The notes under the pieces were generated by a model, which was not told where the DNA came from, made no database searches, and worked only from the letters and a program-made list of their open reading frames with translations. Shown here piece after piece: positions 22,661 through 34,420 of a DNA stretch of 64,000 nt. Source of the stretch: Sequoia sempervirens (taxonomy: Eukaryota; Streptophyta; Pinopsida; Cupressales; Cupressaceae); NCBI GenBank assembly GCA_007258455.2, contig VDFB02270651.1:698488217-698552216 (forward strand), written 5' to 3'. How positions within the stretch are numbered: the first letter of the stretch is position 1; every line of letters begins with the position of its first letter. Position numbers and translations under genes: made by a program.

Positions 22661-23545
22661 GTTAAATTTTTTGAAAAAATATTTGTCGCACGTTCAAGAA
22701 TTTTCTCTAGCGGTGCAACTCATGATGGCATCACAGTTTGATTTCTAATCAAACTCCGACACTAGGCCCTAAAAGAGAAAAATCTCACCGCCACGGTGTA
22801 CTTTATCACCCAGCGGCGCACTTTGGGAAAAATTGACTTTTTTGTGTCGCACTTTGCAAATCCACCCACCGGCCCTGAACTCAGTGTCAAATTTTTTAAA
22901 CTCCAAACTGCATCGTGGTGATGCTATTAACACCGAGTGGTGCAGTTTGACTTCTGAGCGGCGCTATATAGCACTACCGTAGATAGACCAATTCTTTAAG
23001 GCATTAAATGACGCAATAAATGAAAAACGAAGCTCAAGTAAGGACTACTTACCAGTGCCTCGATGTTAGGTGGTTGTTGGTACGTCCAAACTTGATTAGA
23101 AATGTGCAGAGGAAGCTAATGCTGCACCATATCATGAGGAGGTCTGAGCTCAAATCTCAAGATTACTATTGGAGGTGTTTGAAAATGACATGAAAGTGAC
23201 CCCTCAGGCCCCTTTTAAGCCTAAAAATTAGGGTTTTTTCACCCTGATTGGATGTCCTCCCCCAAACCTATTTTTGTTAGGTCAAGGCTTGTTTTTTATC
23301 ATTTTATTGTGTTTAGATATGTTTTTAGTCTCTCAGAGCCCTTTCGGACCTATCGGGTACTTTGTCCTCTTTTTTTCGTGAGATCACCCAAAAAATTGAA
23401 ATTTTCGTCCAATCTCTTGAGGGGGCATTATAATGGCATGTTTTCTCTCACCATGCAATAGTGGGGCAAGTTTTTAAATATCAAAATTTTTGGCTTTGAT
23501 CGAGATCACTTATTCTTTGAACCAACATAGCAAGTACATTAATTC
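22661..23545. other. Spacer between the PMD ORF and the polypurine tract
   Basis: No convincing gene. Positions 22690-22980 carry several 'agcggcgca/gcggtgca' words, a short dispersed motif. This stretch lies upstream of the antisense ORF and may hold its promoter (inference from position only). Confidence 0.4.
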
Positions 23546-23559
23546 AAAGAGGGGAAAAA
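23546..23559 (+). other. Polypurine tract of Tat copy 2
   Basis: AAAGAGGGGAAAAA lies immediately before the LTR start TGTAGACA. This is the expected plus-strand primer and confirms that the LTR is the 3' LTR of a plus-strand element. Confidence 0.85.
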
Positions 23560-24848
23560 TGTAGACACGTAAACTATACTGATTGACGTTGTGTACTTGA
23601 TCCTGACCTACTAACATCATATCATCCTAAATCATCCCTCAGTCTAACCATTTAATCAAATCTCCTTATCTGATTAAATTCATCAACTGTCATCCCTTAA
23701 TCAAGAATAAATCATTTTATCTAATTAAAGTCAATCTCTTTTGTTAATTAAATCAATTCATCTGATCTAATTATCCCTATTTAGTTAAGTAATTAATTTT
23801 ATTCGATTAAATCTCTAAAGTCTATCCATTAAATTAAATAAATTAAAACCTTATTTGATTTAATCTAACACCATCTCTTTTAATTAAATAAATCAAAATC
23901 CCTATTTAATTAATCTCTTATCATATTCCTCTTTTATTTGATTTAAATAAATCCAAAAATTTGAGTTAAATAGGTCACATCATCTAACCTCTCTCATTAA
24001 ATTAATTAACCCTTGATTAATTTAATCTCATCCCATGTCCCATCCTCTAGATTTTGCAAATTGCACATGAAAATAGATTTAATTCATTTATTAAATCTCT
24101 ATTTTCCTCACAAGGCATCTTTTGGAATATTCTCCAAATTTGAATTCAAAAATTCCAAGTCAACATGTACATCCAACAAGGCAATAACTTCATCTTACAT
24201 GTCCTTTGTCTTGAGCCAAGTGGAATTTATTGCAATTTCCCTTCCCTCTTGCAAGTCATTTCAACAAATTTGAAATTCAAAAATATGCATTTATTGGAAC
24301 AATCCCCAAATCTTGCACATCTTCCATCCATTCATAGATTGACAAGTGGCATCATGCCATTGGATGAATGTTAGTCCCACATTGCTCAAATTTGGACATT
24401 CATCCATCTTGGCATTCTATAAATAAAGAGCTCATATCCTCATTTGATCATCCACAAATTATGCAAAGTTATTATGCTAAAATATTTAGCCATTTTCATC
24501 CATCGCCATTGATCTCTTAGCTAGGTTTTTGCATATTTTGGCTTGGAGCTCTCATTTTTCACCATCAAAGTGGATCACTCATCATCAACATATCAAGCTT
24601 GCATCTTAGGAATTGAGAAAGGGCCAATTTTCACATCAAATTGGCACCAATTCCCCCATGGGATCATGTGTTTTCTTTTCTAATTAGGATTTAATCTATA
24701 TTCTCTTGTTTTATTGTGTTCTTCATTATTGTCTTTCCTATTTTGAAGTTGTAAATGGATTTCATGGGGAATCCTTGTTTTAGCTTGCAATCTCTTGTTT
24801 AACTTGTTTACTCATGTTGTTTTGCAGGTACTAGGATTGGGGTTCACA
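23560..24848 (+). repeat. 3' LTR of Tat copy 2
   Basis: It begins TGTAGACACG and ends TTCACA; 1289 bp. It is homologous to 6608-7935. The U3 is rich in TTAAT/ATTAAA words (23590-24010). A TATA-like CTATAAATAAAG at 24418-24429 is followed by CATTTGATCATCCACAA, marking the promoter and R region. The next base pairs belong to a copia RT, so the LTR end is sharp. Confidence 0.85.
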
Positions 24849-26190
24849 TAGTGGCAAGAATGGAAGCTATTAGGATGTTTTTCGCATTTTCTTCTAATAA
24901 GGATTTCAATGTATATCAGATGGATGTCAAGTCTGTATTTTTGAATGGAGAACTAGAAGAAGAAGTGTACATGGAACAACCTAAAGGATTTCAGTTATCA
25001 GACAAATCGGATATGGTTTGTAAGTTGAAAAAGGAATTGTATGGACTGAAACAAGCTCCCAGGGCATGGTATGCTAGATTGGACATATATTTGACACAAA
25101 AAAAGTTTAATAAGGGCTCTACATACAACAAAATTTATTTCAAGATGGAAGGAAGCAGAATGTCGATAGTGGTAGTATATGTTGATGATATCATCTTTGG
25201 AAGAAATGAAGGTATGTGTAAGAGATTTGCAGAAGAAATGCAAAATGAATTTGAAATGTCCATGATTGGTGAGTTGAATTTCTTTCTTGGTCTTCAAGAA
25301 CATCAAACTGATAAGGGGATATTCATTTCACAATAAAAATGTGGCAAAGAGTTGTTGAAGAAGTTTGGAATGGATGACTCCAAACCGATTAGCACTCCTA
25401 TGGTGACTAGATGTAAGCTAAGTAAAGATGTTGAATGTACTAAAGTTGATCAGAGCAAATACAAATCTATGATTGGTGGATTGTTGTATCTTACTGCTAT
25501 CAGACTAGATATCATGCATGCAGTATGTTTAGTTGCCAGATTTCAAGAAGAACCTAAAGAAGCACATGTTACAACTATAAAGAGGATATCTAGATATCTT
25601 AAAGGCACTCTAGATTATGGCTTGTGGTATCCTAAGGATACTAATTTCACTTTAAGTGTTTACACCGATGCAGATTGAGTTGGTTGTGTGGATGACCAAA
25701 AGAGTACTAGTGGTGGTACTTTCTTTCTTGGTGGAAGATTGGTTTCATGGTTAGGTAAGAAATAGGACTCAGTTTCTTTATCCACTGCAAAAGTAGAGTA
25801 TATTGTTGTGACATCTTGTTGCACACAGGTTTTGTGGATGAAGCAAACACTGAATGCTATTGGAGTGATATGTGATGAGCCTATGCCTATCTTTTGTGAT
25901 AACAAAAGTGCTATAAACATTTCAAATAATCTGGTAATGCATTCAAGAACAAAACATATATCTATCAAATATCATTTCCTGAGACAGAAGGTATTGGAAA
26001 ATAACATCAAGTTGAAGTATGTCTCTACAAAGGAACATATTGTAGATATATTTACTAAGGCTCTTTTGAAGGATACTTTTGAGTATTTCAGGGAGAATTT
26101 GGGGGTCATTGGCTCTCCGAACAAGGTGCACATGGAGGTGCATCGGTCCAGTGGATCCAAAAATTCTTCATTTATTTGGATTGATGAATA
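24849..26190 (+). pseudogene. Copia RT and RNase H (element B), 5'-truncated
   Basis: The Ty1/copia RT begins mid-domain with ARMEAIRMFFAFSS, exactly at the Tat LTR end. Visible motifs: VYQMDVKSVFLNGELEEEVY, KKELYGLKQAPRAWYARLD and catalytic VVYVDDIIFG; LTPM-type region SKPISTPMV; then RNase H with SVYTDAD (first Asp), SCCTQVLWMKQTL, FCDNKSAINIS and SRTKHISIKYHFLR. Stops at 25334 and 25677 and a stop after WLGKK (25763) break it. Near-identical wording at 55443-56740 places both in one family. Integrase and gag are absent here. Confidence 0.9.
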
Positions 26191-26462
26191 GGTCTACTCC
26201 ACAAGGGGAGTAGAAAGTTTCATTGTTGCAGTATGAGTTGTATGTGTGCACTCCCAAGGGCTAGTGATCAGATTTCTTTGGTATTTTCCATTAATGTGAA
26301 GTGGGAGAGAGAGAGTCACGTTAAATATGGTAGAAGAGGAAGAGAAGGTCTTTTGAGAATGCAGGAATGCTCTGCAAATTGTCTAATCTAGAAAATAAAG
26401 GAGAGTGTTGCCTTTGATTTTTTTTCACATAATTTGTTGTCATTAATGACAAAAGGGGAGAT
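26191..26462 (+). other. 3' UTR and polypurine tract of copia B
   Basis: Contains paired 'gtctactcc...aaggggagtagaaagt' phrases also seen at 56800-56830 in copia C, and ends in AAAAGGGGAGAT, a good polypurine tract placed directly before the LTR. Confidence 0.6.
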
Positions 26463-27939
26463 TGTTGCAAGTATGAGCAAGTTTCATGGTGTTTTCATTA
26501 ATGTTTTCATTGATGTCAACATAGTATAGGATGTTGCAGATTGTGAATGTATAGTTGACATGTTGTGAGTACATGAAGATATCTTTATGATGTTGCAGAT
26601 ATGTTGATATGATGGATTACTAGGTGCTTTTGAGATAATTAATAAAGAGTGAAGTCAGAGTTATGCATGTGTTTGGAATATGCTCTGGTATGTGCTTTGT
26701 GTTTCTTCTATGTTGATCCTATGCTTGCATGGATCTGAAGGGTTGTTTATGGGAATCTGTTCATGATATATCCTGGCTTGTAGCTTTTGGTTTGATGGAG
26801 AGTGGAAGTTGTGTTCACCGGTGTGTGAACTGGTTTGATAGAGCTACTTGTCTATGGACTAGGAGAAATTTTTCTACTCCACAGCCCTCCGCTGATTTGA
26901 TTCAAGTCTTTCAGATCTGGAATATGTTTTGTAATGGTGTTCTCTATGTTTTGGCAAAGATGTTCCTAGTCGGGTGCTCCAAAAGATGTGCTCTTTAGCT
27001 TTTGTGTGTATATGTACTAGCTAGATGGACAAGTGAGAAGTGTTCTGAGTTTGAAGTTTGTTTCAGCTAATGTGGATGTATCTGAAGGTATCTAAGATGT
27101 GTTATTGTTCATGATGAAGTGTATTATTTCATTCACATATTATCTTCTTGTTGGGAAGCGTGCACTTCAATGTTCATTTTTTTCATTAGGTTTGGCCAAC
27201 CTGGTGTTTACACTTCATATGAAGGATTAAAAATTTAATTAAGGAAGCATGTGATTGATCCAAGTCATTGTTGTGGGTCGTAGTTAAGTATTTGTGTGGT
27301 CCACTCTCATTCCTTTACACCATGGGAATGTTGAGTTGATGACCTAATTTGAATTTATGAAATGAAGCGTATGTTTCCGACCTTGGAGAAAGTTTCTAAG
27401 GTTGAAGAGGGTATAAATGAAATTCAAGATGTTTTGAATAAGTGTGTTTCAAACAAAGAAGAAAAGAATAGTTGTGCAAAAGTGAATTCAGGCAACAATA
27501 CTTTAATGTGTTAGATTCTTGAAAGTAGTGAGCTGACAGTGTCTATAATTCTTCCGATCAAAGCTACGAGTGTGTGTAACTAGTTGTGGTGGATTTTTTT
27601 TGTAATATTTTGTATCTATAGGTAGTGAGCCTCCCTGTTGGACAATTGTTCATTTCTATTGGATAGTGAGTCCTTTCTATAGGTAGTGATCCTTTGTATT
27701 TGGGCAGTGAGCCTTTTGTATTCAATTTTTCTATGACTTTATATTGTGAGTTAATCCTCATTGTATTTTTTCCCTCATTGGGTTTTCCATGTGAAATTTG
27801 GTGTTCATTATGTTGATTTTTCTCTTTGTTATTTGCATTTCATGTTCATACTTAATAACAGAATTGTGTGGTTGTGAAGTTGATAAGCGCTTGAAGTTTG
27901 TGTTTGAATTTGGTGACAACTCATTCACCCCCCCTCTCA
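26463..27939 (+). repeat. 3' LTR of copia B
   Basis: It starts TGTTGCAAGTATGAGC after the polypurine tract and aligns with 57047-58586. Near its end it has the plant copia word TTGGGTTTTCCATGT and then GACAACTCATTCACCCCCC, common close to the end of such LTRs. The 3' boundary (around 27939, ...CTCA) is where similarity to the other copy stops and is approximate. The open frame at 26729-26998 is incidental. Confidence 0.7.
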
Positions 27940-28655
27940 TTTTTCTTGCACCTTTTAACACCCTCCTTTATGGGAGAGCACAAAATCTCACAATATAAAC
28001 CAAAAAATCATTGTGTTTCATTTTCTCAACTTGGTTCTATATCAACATCACCCCATGGTGGTGATGGGGGCTCTTCAACTCCCATCCCTCATGAGAATAA
28101 GATACATTTCACAAATCTTAACAAGGATTTATGTGCTCGTGAAGAAGCCAAACCTTCTCAAGTGCATAAAATCTCATCATCTAAGTTGGAAGCATGTTAT
28201 GGTCTTGGATACAAACTCCTTTATAAACATGGATATAATGAAAAAATGGTACAAAATCATAAAAAATCTAGAGAATTCTATACCATACTTGAAAGATCTA
28301 GGTTTCCAACATTTATCTTCATCCTAATCTAATTCCTCGTCATCTACTATGTGTATGACATCTTGTGCTAAGAGAGAAATATCCCCTACTATTGATCAAG
28401 AGACTATCTTGTTGAGGCTTCTCAAAGCCCACTTGATATCTTTCCCTCCAAAAGCATGAAAGAAATTTTCATCAAAAGTTTATTTTGTGCATATCATAGA
28501 ATTCATGGTCATTCTAATAATGAATGTAAGCATTTTAGCGATAAAATTCAACATCTTAAGGATTGTGGTGCTCTTCCTTGTGTTGTTCCACCTATTTCCT
28601 TAATTGATACTAATTTTCACCTTATCATGTTGCTCATCACTATGTGGCATTGATA
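27940..28655 (+). pseudogene. G-patch and zinc-knuckle frame of G3
   Basis: In 27940-28332 the frame reads SFMGEHKISQYK, then EACYGLGYKLLYKHGYNEKM, a degenerate G-patch (G-x-G-Y...G-Y). After a stop and a shift, 28456-28653 gives LFCAYHRIHGHSNNECKHFS and KIQHLKDCGALP, a Cys/His knuckle. The same two modules in the same order are at 62048-61380 on the minus strand, with clear similarity (CTYHSIHGHATNECKALNKK). Probably nucleic-acid binding (inference). The protease that should precede it lies outside, cut off by the copia B LTR. Confidence 0.6.
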
Positions 28656-29740
28656 GCTTTATGCATCTTGCTCATTGCCATTCATGGTGGTAAAATTTTT
28701 GATGCAATCATATCTCTCTTGGTAGTAACATGATAGTTCTTAGTGGTTGTCTTTGTCTCTATGATTGGGGGGTTAAGGATAACTAGTTTTTTGGGATGCA
28801 TTCTTTTCAAGGATCACCTAGGAGCTTCCTCTCTTTCTACTTAAAATACCAAAATAACAAGTATATTGAAATTTGAAGTTGGGGCCATATGTTCCCTTGT
28901 TCATTTTTCACATGTGTCCTTAGTGATGATAGCATACATCTCCTAGGAAGTGTGACCTTTACATCAGCATTATTTTATTGACATTGGCATTATTTCATTT
29001 GGGCATTTCTTTCTTCACTTTGTTCATAGAATTTGAATTTAGTGTAGCATTAGCAGAGAATATTAATCATGAATGTGGCCACCCTTATTAAATTTATTAG
29101 GAGGTATAAGTTTTGTATGCTTAGTTAGCCACTTCTTGGGGATCACCTACTAGACACTGGATTTTATAGTTAGCCCATGTGAGTGCAAGTTGTTTGCATA
29201 ATGGACATCGGGTTTCCACTGGTAAACATTTTTTTGGATAAATAGCTAAGGTTTGATCCACATCAAGTTGGAAAAATAGTTGAGGCTTGATCCACCCATT
29301 TAGCCACTTTTTGGGGGCTCACCTAGTGGACAACAAATTTCACTAGCCCTTGTGAGCATATTTTTCATGCTCGTCAAGCATAACACAACTTGCTTGCCTA
29401 TGGAGCCATGTGTTTCATAAGTGATTTTACATCCTTATGAGTGTATGTTGTGGATGTGGAATAATACAACTTGTTATTCCATCTTTATTTCCTCTTCGCA
29501 TTAACTTTAACATTGTATCATTGTATGTTTGTGTATCTTGTCTTAATACTTCATATCATACATTCATCTATGTCCCTTTGTACTTATGTTGGTTTTCCAC
29601 ATTGGATCTTTGATCTATGGGGCTTGTCCATCTCCTTGATATTTTTCATCTTATCCAATCAACATCCATGCACTTGGATCCCTCTTGACATATATTTGTC
29701 TACTTTAGGGTGAGCTTGCACTTGCACTCATCCTCTCACT
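28656..29740 (+). other. 3' untranslated region of G3
   Basis: No gene. Two related phrases with 'gccacttcttggggatcacctactagacactgga' and 'gccactttttgggggctcacctagtggacaacaaa' are at 29129-29165 and 29300-29335; like phrases occur at 34995-35080 in a third copy. The GTGAGTGCAAG/GTGAGCATA words also repeat. Confidence 0.5.
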
Positions 29741-29755
29741 AAAGTGGGGGCTAAA
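29741..29755 (+). other. Polypurine tract of G3
   Basis: AAAGTGGGGGCTAAA precedes the LTR start TGTAGTG. The same tract is at 35453-35467 (plus) and 60233-60247 (minus). Confidence 0.75.
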
Positions 29756-30995
29756 TGTAGTGTAGAAAAATCTACTCCTTTACATTTTCACACTTTTTTT
29801 GGGTCCCCTCAATTAAATTGGACTTAATTATGCCTTAATAAGCCCTATTTTACATCTACAAACCTAATAAAATACATTTTCTGAAGAGAAATCCAACAAC
29901 AATTAATGCTAGCACATAATTAATTATCTTGAGCAATGTGTGTTCCAAGAATAGGGCACTTGGGCACATTCACCCATAGGTGAATGGGTCCTCCCTAGGC
30001 CTTTGAACCTATTTTTAAAACATGTTTTTGGAAGTATTTTTATAATCCCAAATTAAAATTTCAATGTCATCCTGTAATGTTTAATTTTTGAGAAATTAAG
30101 GATAAATATCTATAAATACAATGTTATTTTATCAAATCAACTAGAAGTTTTCAATTATAGTTTTGAGAGATCAATCCTAAGAGAAAATATTATTGTCAAG
30201 AGAAAACAAGTGAGGATTTATTAATCTACAATAAAAACCAAGATCTCAAGCATCATGTCAAAGTTATCAAGCATCATGCATGTTTTTGAAGCTAACATTG
30301 TGATGTAGGTTTCAAGCATTCAAGTCAAGAATTCAAGCATTCATTCAAGTCATCAAATCAACATCCAATTCAAGTAATTTCATGCAAGTTTTAGTCCTTC
30401 AAGGATCTCCTTCCAAAGGTTTATTCAAGGGTTTGGTGAGTTACGACATAACATTATTCATGCATCATTCCATTCATGTTTCATTATTTCAACTCAAGGT
30501 TTAACCCAAATGGGGTTTGACCAAGGCAAACCCCATCCACCAAAAACACATAATTTTTCCCTCTTGTGTATGTGTAGCTTCATAGGTTGAAGAAAAGTTG
30601 AAGATCTCAAAAGAGCAATTTTACAAAGTTGCATTGGTTGTCACCTTTGTTGTCAAGCCACGGAAACTGAGATCTTGAATTTATTAACAACTTTTCGATA
30701 GTGGGATCTGGGGGAATCAAGAGTACAGATAGAGGGCTCAGATCTCAATTTTTTATTTTTCAAAAAGGGAGACTTGGACACATTCACCCATGGGTGAAGA
30801 GTCCCTGACAATCTCCTGAAACAAGCTTTTTTTATGATAGGTGCACACTATACATACCTTCTTAGATCTACCAGAAGTTTGTTGATTCTTTCTCTATTAT
30901 GCTTTAAATTGAAGATCCAAGTGTTAGCTTGCATAATTATGGTGATGATTTTCTATTTTTGTTTTTTCTCTCAAAAGTGTTGTTTAGGCAGATAC
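29756..30995 (+). repeat. 3' LTR of G3
   Basis: Starts TGTAGTGTAGAAAAATC. A TATA-like CTATAAATACA at about 30111 is followed by the probable R region. Two dyad-symmetric sites are present: 29967-29986 (CATTCACC-CATA-GGTGAATG) and 30781-30798. The right end is not seen clearly because a DNA transposon interrupts at 30996; the LTR may continue beyond it. Confidence 0.6.
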
Positions 30996-31773
30996 GGGTA
31001 TGTGCAGGATCATGATGGGCCAAAAAGTGGCGATATGATGGGTATGTGTAGGGTATGTGGTTGACGATTTTTTTTACCCAAAATTGATGAAACAAAAAGG
31101 GTTTTTAAAGGATATTCTCAGCTTTCCACAATATAAATTATACTTTAATTTGAATTTAATAAATAATTATTATTCATTTTCTATTTATATTACAACTAAA
31201 GTCCTAATTGATAGGTTGATTGAAAAACATCTATAGCTTTCAAATGGTATCAAATTTTTTGAATTTGAAACATGTGTGACATTCTATGCTTTGCATACTA
31301 TAGGATTAAAAAAAAAAAAATCATGAAGTTTTGACCAAGTTAATGTGTCGACATACATTTTTTAATATTTTTTGAAAAGTTGTAATAAAAATTCATAATT
31401 AATTATTTACTTGGAAAAAATTACAAAAAAATATGCATCACATTGGGACATGAGTCCTCTACTTATATCTAAAATATTATAAAAAATATTATCATTTTAT
31501 TGTGGTTAGGATGGTCAGACAAACACCTACTTCTTATTTTTTCCTAAAATTTAAGTACTACTACATTGAAAATTCAAATTTTCACCAAATAGATTTTAAA
31601 AACCTAATAGTTTAGAAACTACATTCAATTTGCTACAGATTCTATTCTTACATATTTTTGAAATAATATAGATAACTTATTCAAATTTTTACATCAAGTT
31701 TCCTAACTCTGATTTTTTTAAATTTTTCACCACTTAAGGGCCTATGTTTTCTATGATGATCCTGCACATACCC
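30996..31773. mobile_element. Non-autonomous DNA transposon, copy 2 (778 bp, 4-bp target duplication)
   Basis: Same family as 5088-5880, inserted in the opposite orientation. It starts GGGTATGTGCAGGATCATGA and ends CCTGCACATACCC; ATAC flanks it on both sides (30992-30995, 31774-31777). The interior is AT-rich and non-coding and aligns end to end with the other copy. The short frame 30834-31064 crosses its left end and is not a gene. Confidence 0.8.
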
Positions 31774-31777
31774 ATAC

Positions 31778-32137
31778 CCTCATCCCCAATCATAAGGAAA
31801 TTAGTATATTCCCTCATTGAGTTGACTCGACTAAGGGTTGCAAGTCAATTCTTTGTGTCGATCTCATTTCCTAGTGAAAATAGGAAGATATGTTCATATT
31901 TGATACCATCCCCTTATATTTTCTCTATACACCCTAGTTTTCTATGTTTCAAATATGAAGGTGATGAATTAATCAAATAAATCCAATTATTCAATTAATA
32001 GGAGAATAAAGTGAATTTAACTAAATAATTAGACATTATTTAATTAAATAGATTAAATTGGTGAATTATGAGAAAAATAATTTTAATAAGTGAAATTAGG
32101 ATGTATGATATACTTAGGACATTTTCAAGTGTCTACA
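31778..32137 (-). repeat. Possible 5' end of a gypsy LTR (fragment)
   Basis: Read on the minus strand it starts TGTAGACACTTGAAAATGTCC at 32137 and has a TTAATTAAATA-rich U3 style like the Tat LTR at 7440-7935, but it is not a close match to that LTR. No polypurine tract or internal region could be attached. Confidence 0.35.
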
Positions 32138-33049
32138 ATTCTCTTAATGTGTCATACTTTCATTGTGTTCGTAGTTCCACAAGTATCTAGTGAAATGATG
32201 TCAATCTTGAGTGTAATTGGATTAAATATTATCAAAGCTCTATACTGACCCTAGATCCATGGATCCCTCATGTGACATCTTTGTATTATTTGTGGCTTTA
32301 CACTAGGCGTATCCCCTTTTGAGTAAGCTTTACTTGGGAAAATATTATTGGCATAGGGCTTTCCAACTAAGCTCTCATGACCTTATCATATTACATTTAT
32401 CATTTTATTCTACCTTAAAGCAATTTCTCACAAAAAAATTAATAGTGATGTTGGGCGAGAAGCAGAGCATGGAGAGGATTTGAAATTTTCTATTGAGGAT
32501 GGAGATGCTTACGATTTTGACTTGATGGTGGTGGTTTGTTGGTTTCATGACCTTTCTTGTTGGCATTGGGCTTTGATGGAATGGTTTGTTGTCTTATAGG
32601 TGCTCTAGGGTCGAGATTTTGTAGTGGGGATTTGTCTCCATTGCTTCTTGTTGGCGACTTTAGTGATTTGGTCTATAGGTCCTTTAGACTTCATTGTTTG
32701 GGATTTTTTCTAAGCCTTCTATGTTCCTATTGCATGTTTCTTCGGCTTTGCAACATATGCTTGTGGACATGGGTGTTTGGTGTGAAGGATTATTTGCAGT
32801 TCCTTCTCCTTCGACAATGCTTATACTTTTTGCTCTACTTGTAGTGCACTCTTGGGGCTCTTTGTTGTAGGATAGCTCAAGGGGTATTCATTCCCCCTAC
32901 TCTAGCTCCTATTTCCTAAAGTTGTGACTATTATGGAAGATTGTGGATCTGGGATGCCTTTTATGTTGGGTATTTCCATGATGGATTTTGGCTCAAGTGG
33001 TTGTTTTGAATGCCTTGGGTTCTAGTGCCCAACGTTTTCCCCATCCTTT
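32138..33049. other. Unassigned spacer
   Basis: No recognisable gene or RNA. From 32440 the plus strand becomes rich in T and G. A frame at 32557-32844 has a hydrophobic, Leu/Cys/Phe-rich translation that follows from this composition; I do not call it a gene. Confidence 0.4.
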
Positions 33050-34420
33050 TGTGTGTTGTAGTGTTGGATCCCTTGTTGGTACTAGCTTGAGTGGTGTTTG
33101 GACAACTACTCATGGAAGTGTTGGAGAAGTTGTTGTTGAGGGTTTTCTCCTCTATGGTTCATTGTGCCCCTACTCTTCTTTGTTTGGTGAGCTTGCTCAG
33201 TTTTTCCCTTTTACTTTCTTCTTTCTATTTGGCAAAAAAGTTTGTGTTGTCCTTTTGGTTGAGGCCCTTCTATGCTTAGCATCCAAGTGTTTGGTTCATT
33301 GTTTCTTTTTTTGGAGAAATTATGTTTTCCTTATGGATTTGGGGAAAGGGATGCTAGTTGTCCAAAGCTTGACTCTGGTGTTCTTTGGCTATTTGGCTCA
33401 ACCTGGAAATTTTTTTACTAGCCTTTTCTTGCATAGATGTTTTGGCAAGGTTGTCTTGCAAGCCTTGTTTGTTCGAACAACCCATTTTGTTTAAAAGGAT
33501 AAGGGTTCTCCTACCCTTACAATTTTAGGGGTTGTGGCTGCCCTTATTTTGTCTCAAATTGTTGGGGTGTTCTCTATGCCTATCTTCAAAGCTCAAATTC
33601 TAGTGGTGTTTAAGGGTGTTTTTTTGGTTCCTTTTGTTGGTCTTTTTTCTCTCTTATATTTTTCTCTCTCTAGTTCTCCTATTGAGGCGGAGATCAGTCT
33701 TGTAGGCATGTTGGGAGACTTTCTTTGCTCATGGCAGTATTGGAGAAGTTTTTGTTGAGGTTTTTCTCCTTTATGGTTCATTGTGCCCCTACTTTTCTTT
33801 GTTCGATGAGCTTGCTCGAGTTTTCCCTTCTACTTTGTTTGTTCTATTTGGCATAAAAGTTGGTGATGTCCTTTTGGTTGAGACCCTTTTGGGCTTAGCA
33901 TCCAAGTGTTTGGTTCATTATTTCTTTTTTTGGAGAAACTATATTTTCCTTATGGATTTGGAGAGGGGGATACTAGTTTTCCAGAGCCTGACTCTAGCAT
34001 TCTTTGGCTATTTGGCTCAAACTGGCAAAAAAATATTGGGCCTTCTATTGTAGATATTTTTTGGTAGGGTTTTCTAATAAGCCTTGTTTGTTCGAACAAC
34101 CCATTTTGTTTAAAATGATAAGGGTTCTCCTACCCTTATGATTTTAGGGGTTGTGGTTTCCCTTGTTTCATCTCAGATTGTTGGGATGTTTTCTATACCT
34201 ATCTTCAAAGCTCAAATTTTGGTGGTATTGAAGGGTGTTGTTTGTCTTCCTTTTATTGATCTTTTTTATCTCTTATTTCTTTCTTTGTTTGGTTCTCCTA
34301 TTGAGGTGGATATCATTTCTATAGGCATGTTGGGAAACTTTCTATCCTCTTATTGGCCTTCTCTTTCACAACTCCTATTGAGGTGGAGTGTGCTCCTATG
34401 GAGGTGAAGCTCTAGATTGA
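33050..34420 (+). repeat. Tandem duplication, period 619 bp
   Basis: The second unit repeats the first with point changes. ATTGTGCCCCTAC is at 33161 and 33780, and CCCATTTTGTTTAAAA is at 33481 and 34100, both 619 bp apart. Translations of equivalent parts are similar (LASKCLVHCFFFWRNYVFLMD versus LASKCLVHYFFFWRNYIFLM, and PIFKAQILVV in both), but stops occur in both units and no family is recognised. The T-rich strand could be the antisense of an unidentified A-rich coding sequence. Confidence 0.7.

Larger units (their letters stand above)
8542..24848 (+). mobile_element. Ty3/gypsy Tat-lineage retrotransposon, copy 2 (5'-truncated, about 16.3 kb)
   Basis: Order: leader, gag, protease, G-patch, RT, RNase H, second (archaeal-type) RNase H, integrase, long 3' region with an antisense ORF, polypurine tract, 3' LTR. 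The second RNase H after the normal one is the hallmark of the Tat lineage (Ogre/Retand-like). The 5' LTR and first part of the leader are missing: homology with copy 1 starts only at about 8555. The 3' LTR is complete and runs straight into a copia RT at 24849, so this element inserted into that copia element or was joined to it. Several stops and at least three frameshifts mean it is not autonomous now. Confidence 0.85.
27940..30995 (+). mobile_element. RT-less gypsy element, 3' half (element G3)
   Basis: Internal sequence, then polypurine tract and LTR on the plus strand. It is homologous to the minus-strand element at 58587-64000. Between the G-patch/knuckle frame and the LTR there is only about 1.1 kb of non-coding DNA, so RT, RNase H and integrase are absent, as in the other copy. 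It is joined to the copia B LTR on the left and to a DNA transposon on the right. Confidence 0.65.

Noticed and set aside
26729..26998. 89-residue frame after the copia B pol
   Set aside because: It lies inside the LTR, and the equivalent LTR at 57300-57550 does not keep it open.
32557..33494. Hydrophobic Phe/Leu/Cys-rich frames suggesting membrane proteins
   Set aside because: T-rich composition gives such translations; stops differ between the two duplicated units and no signal or family is recognised.
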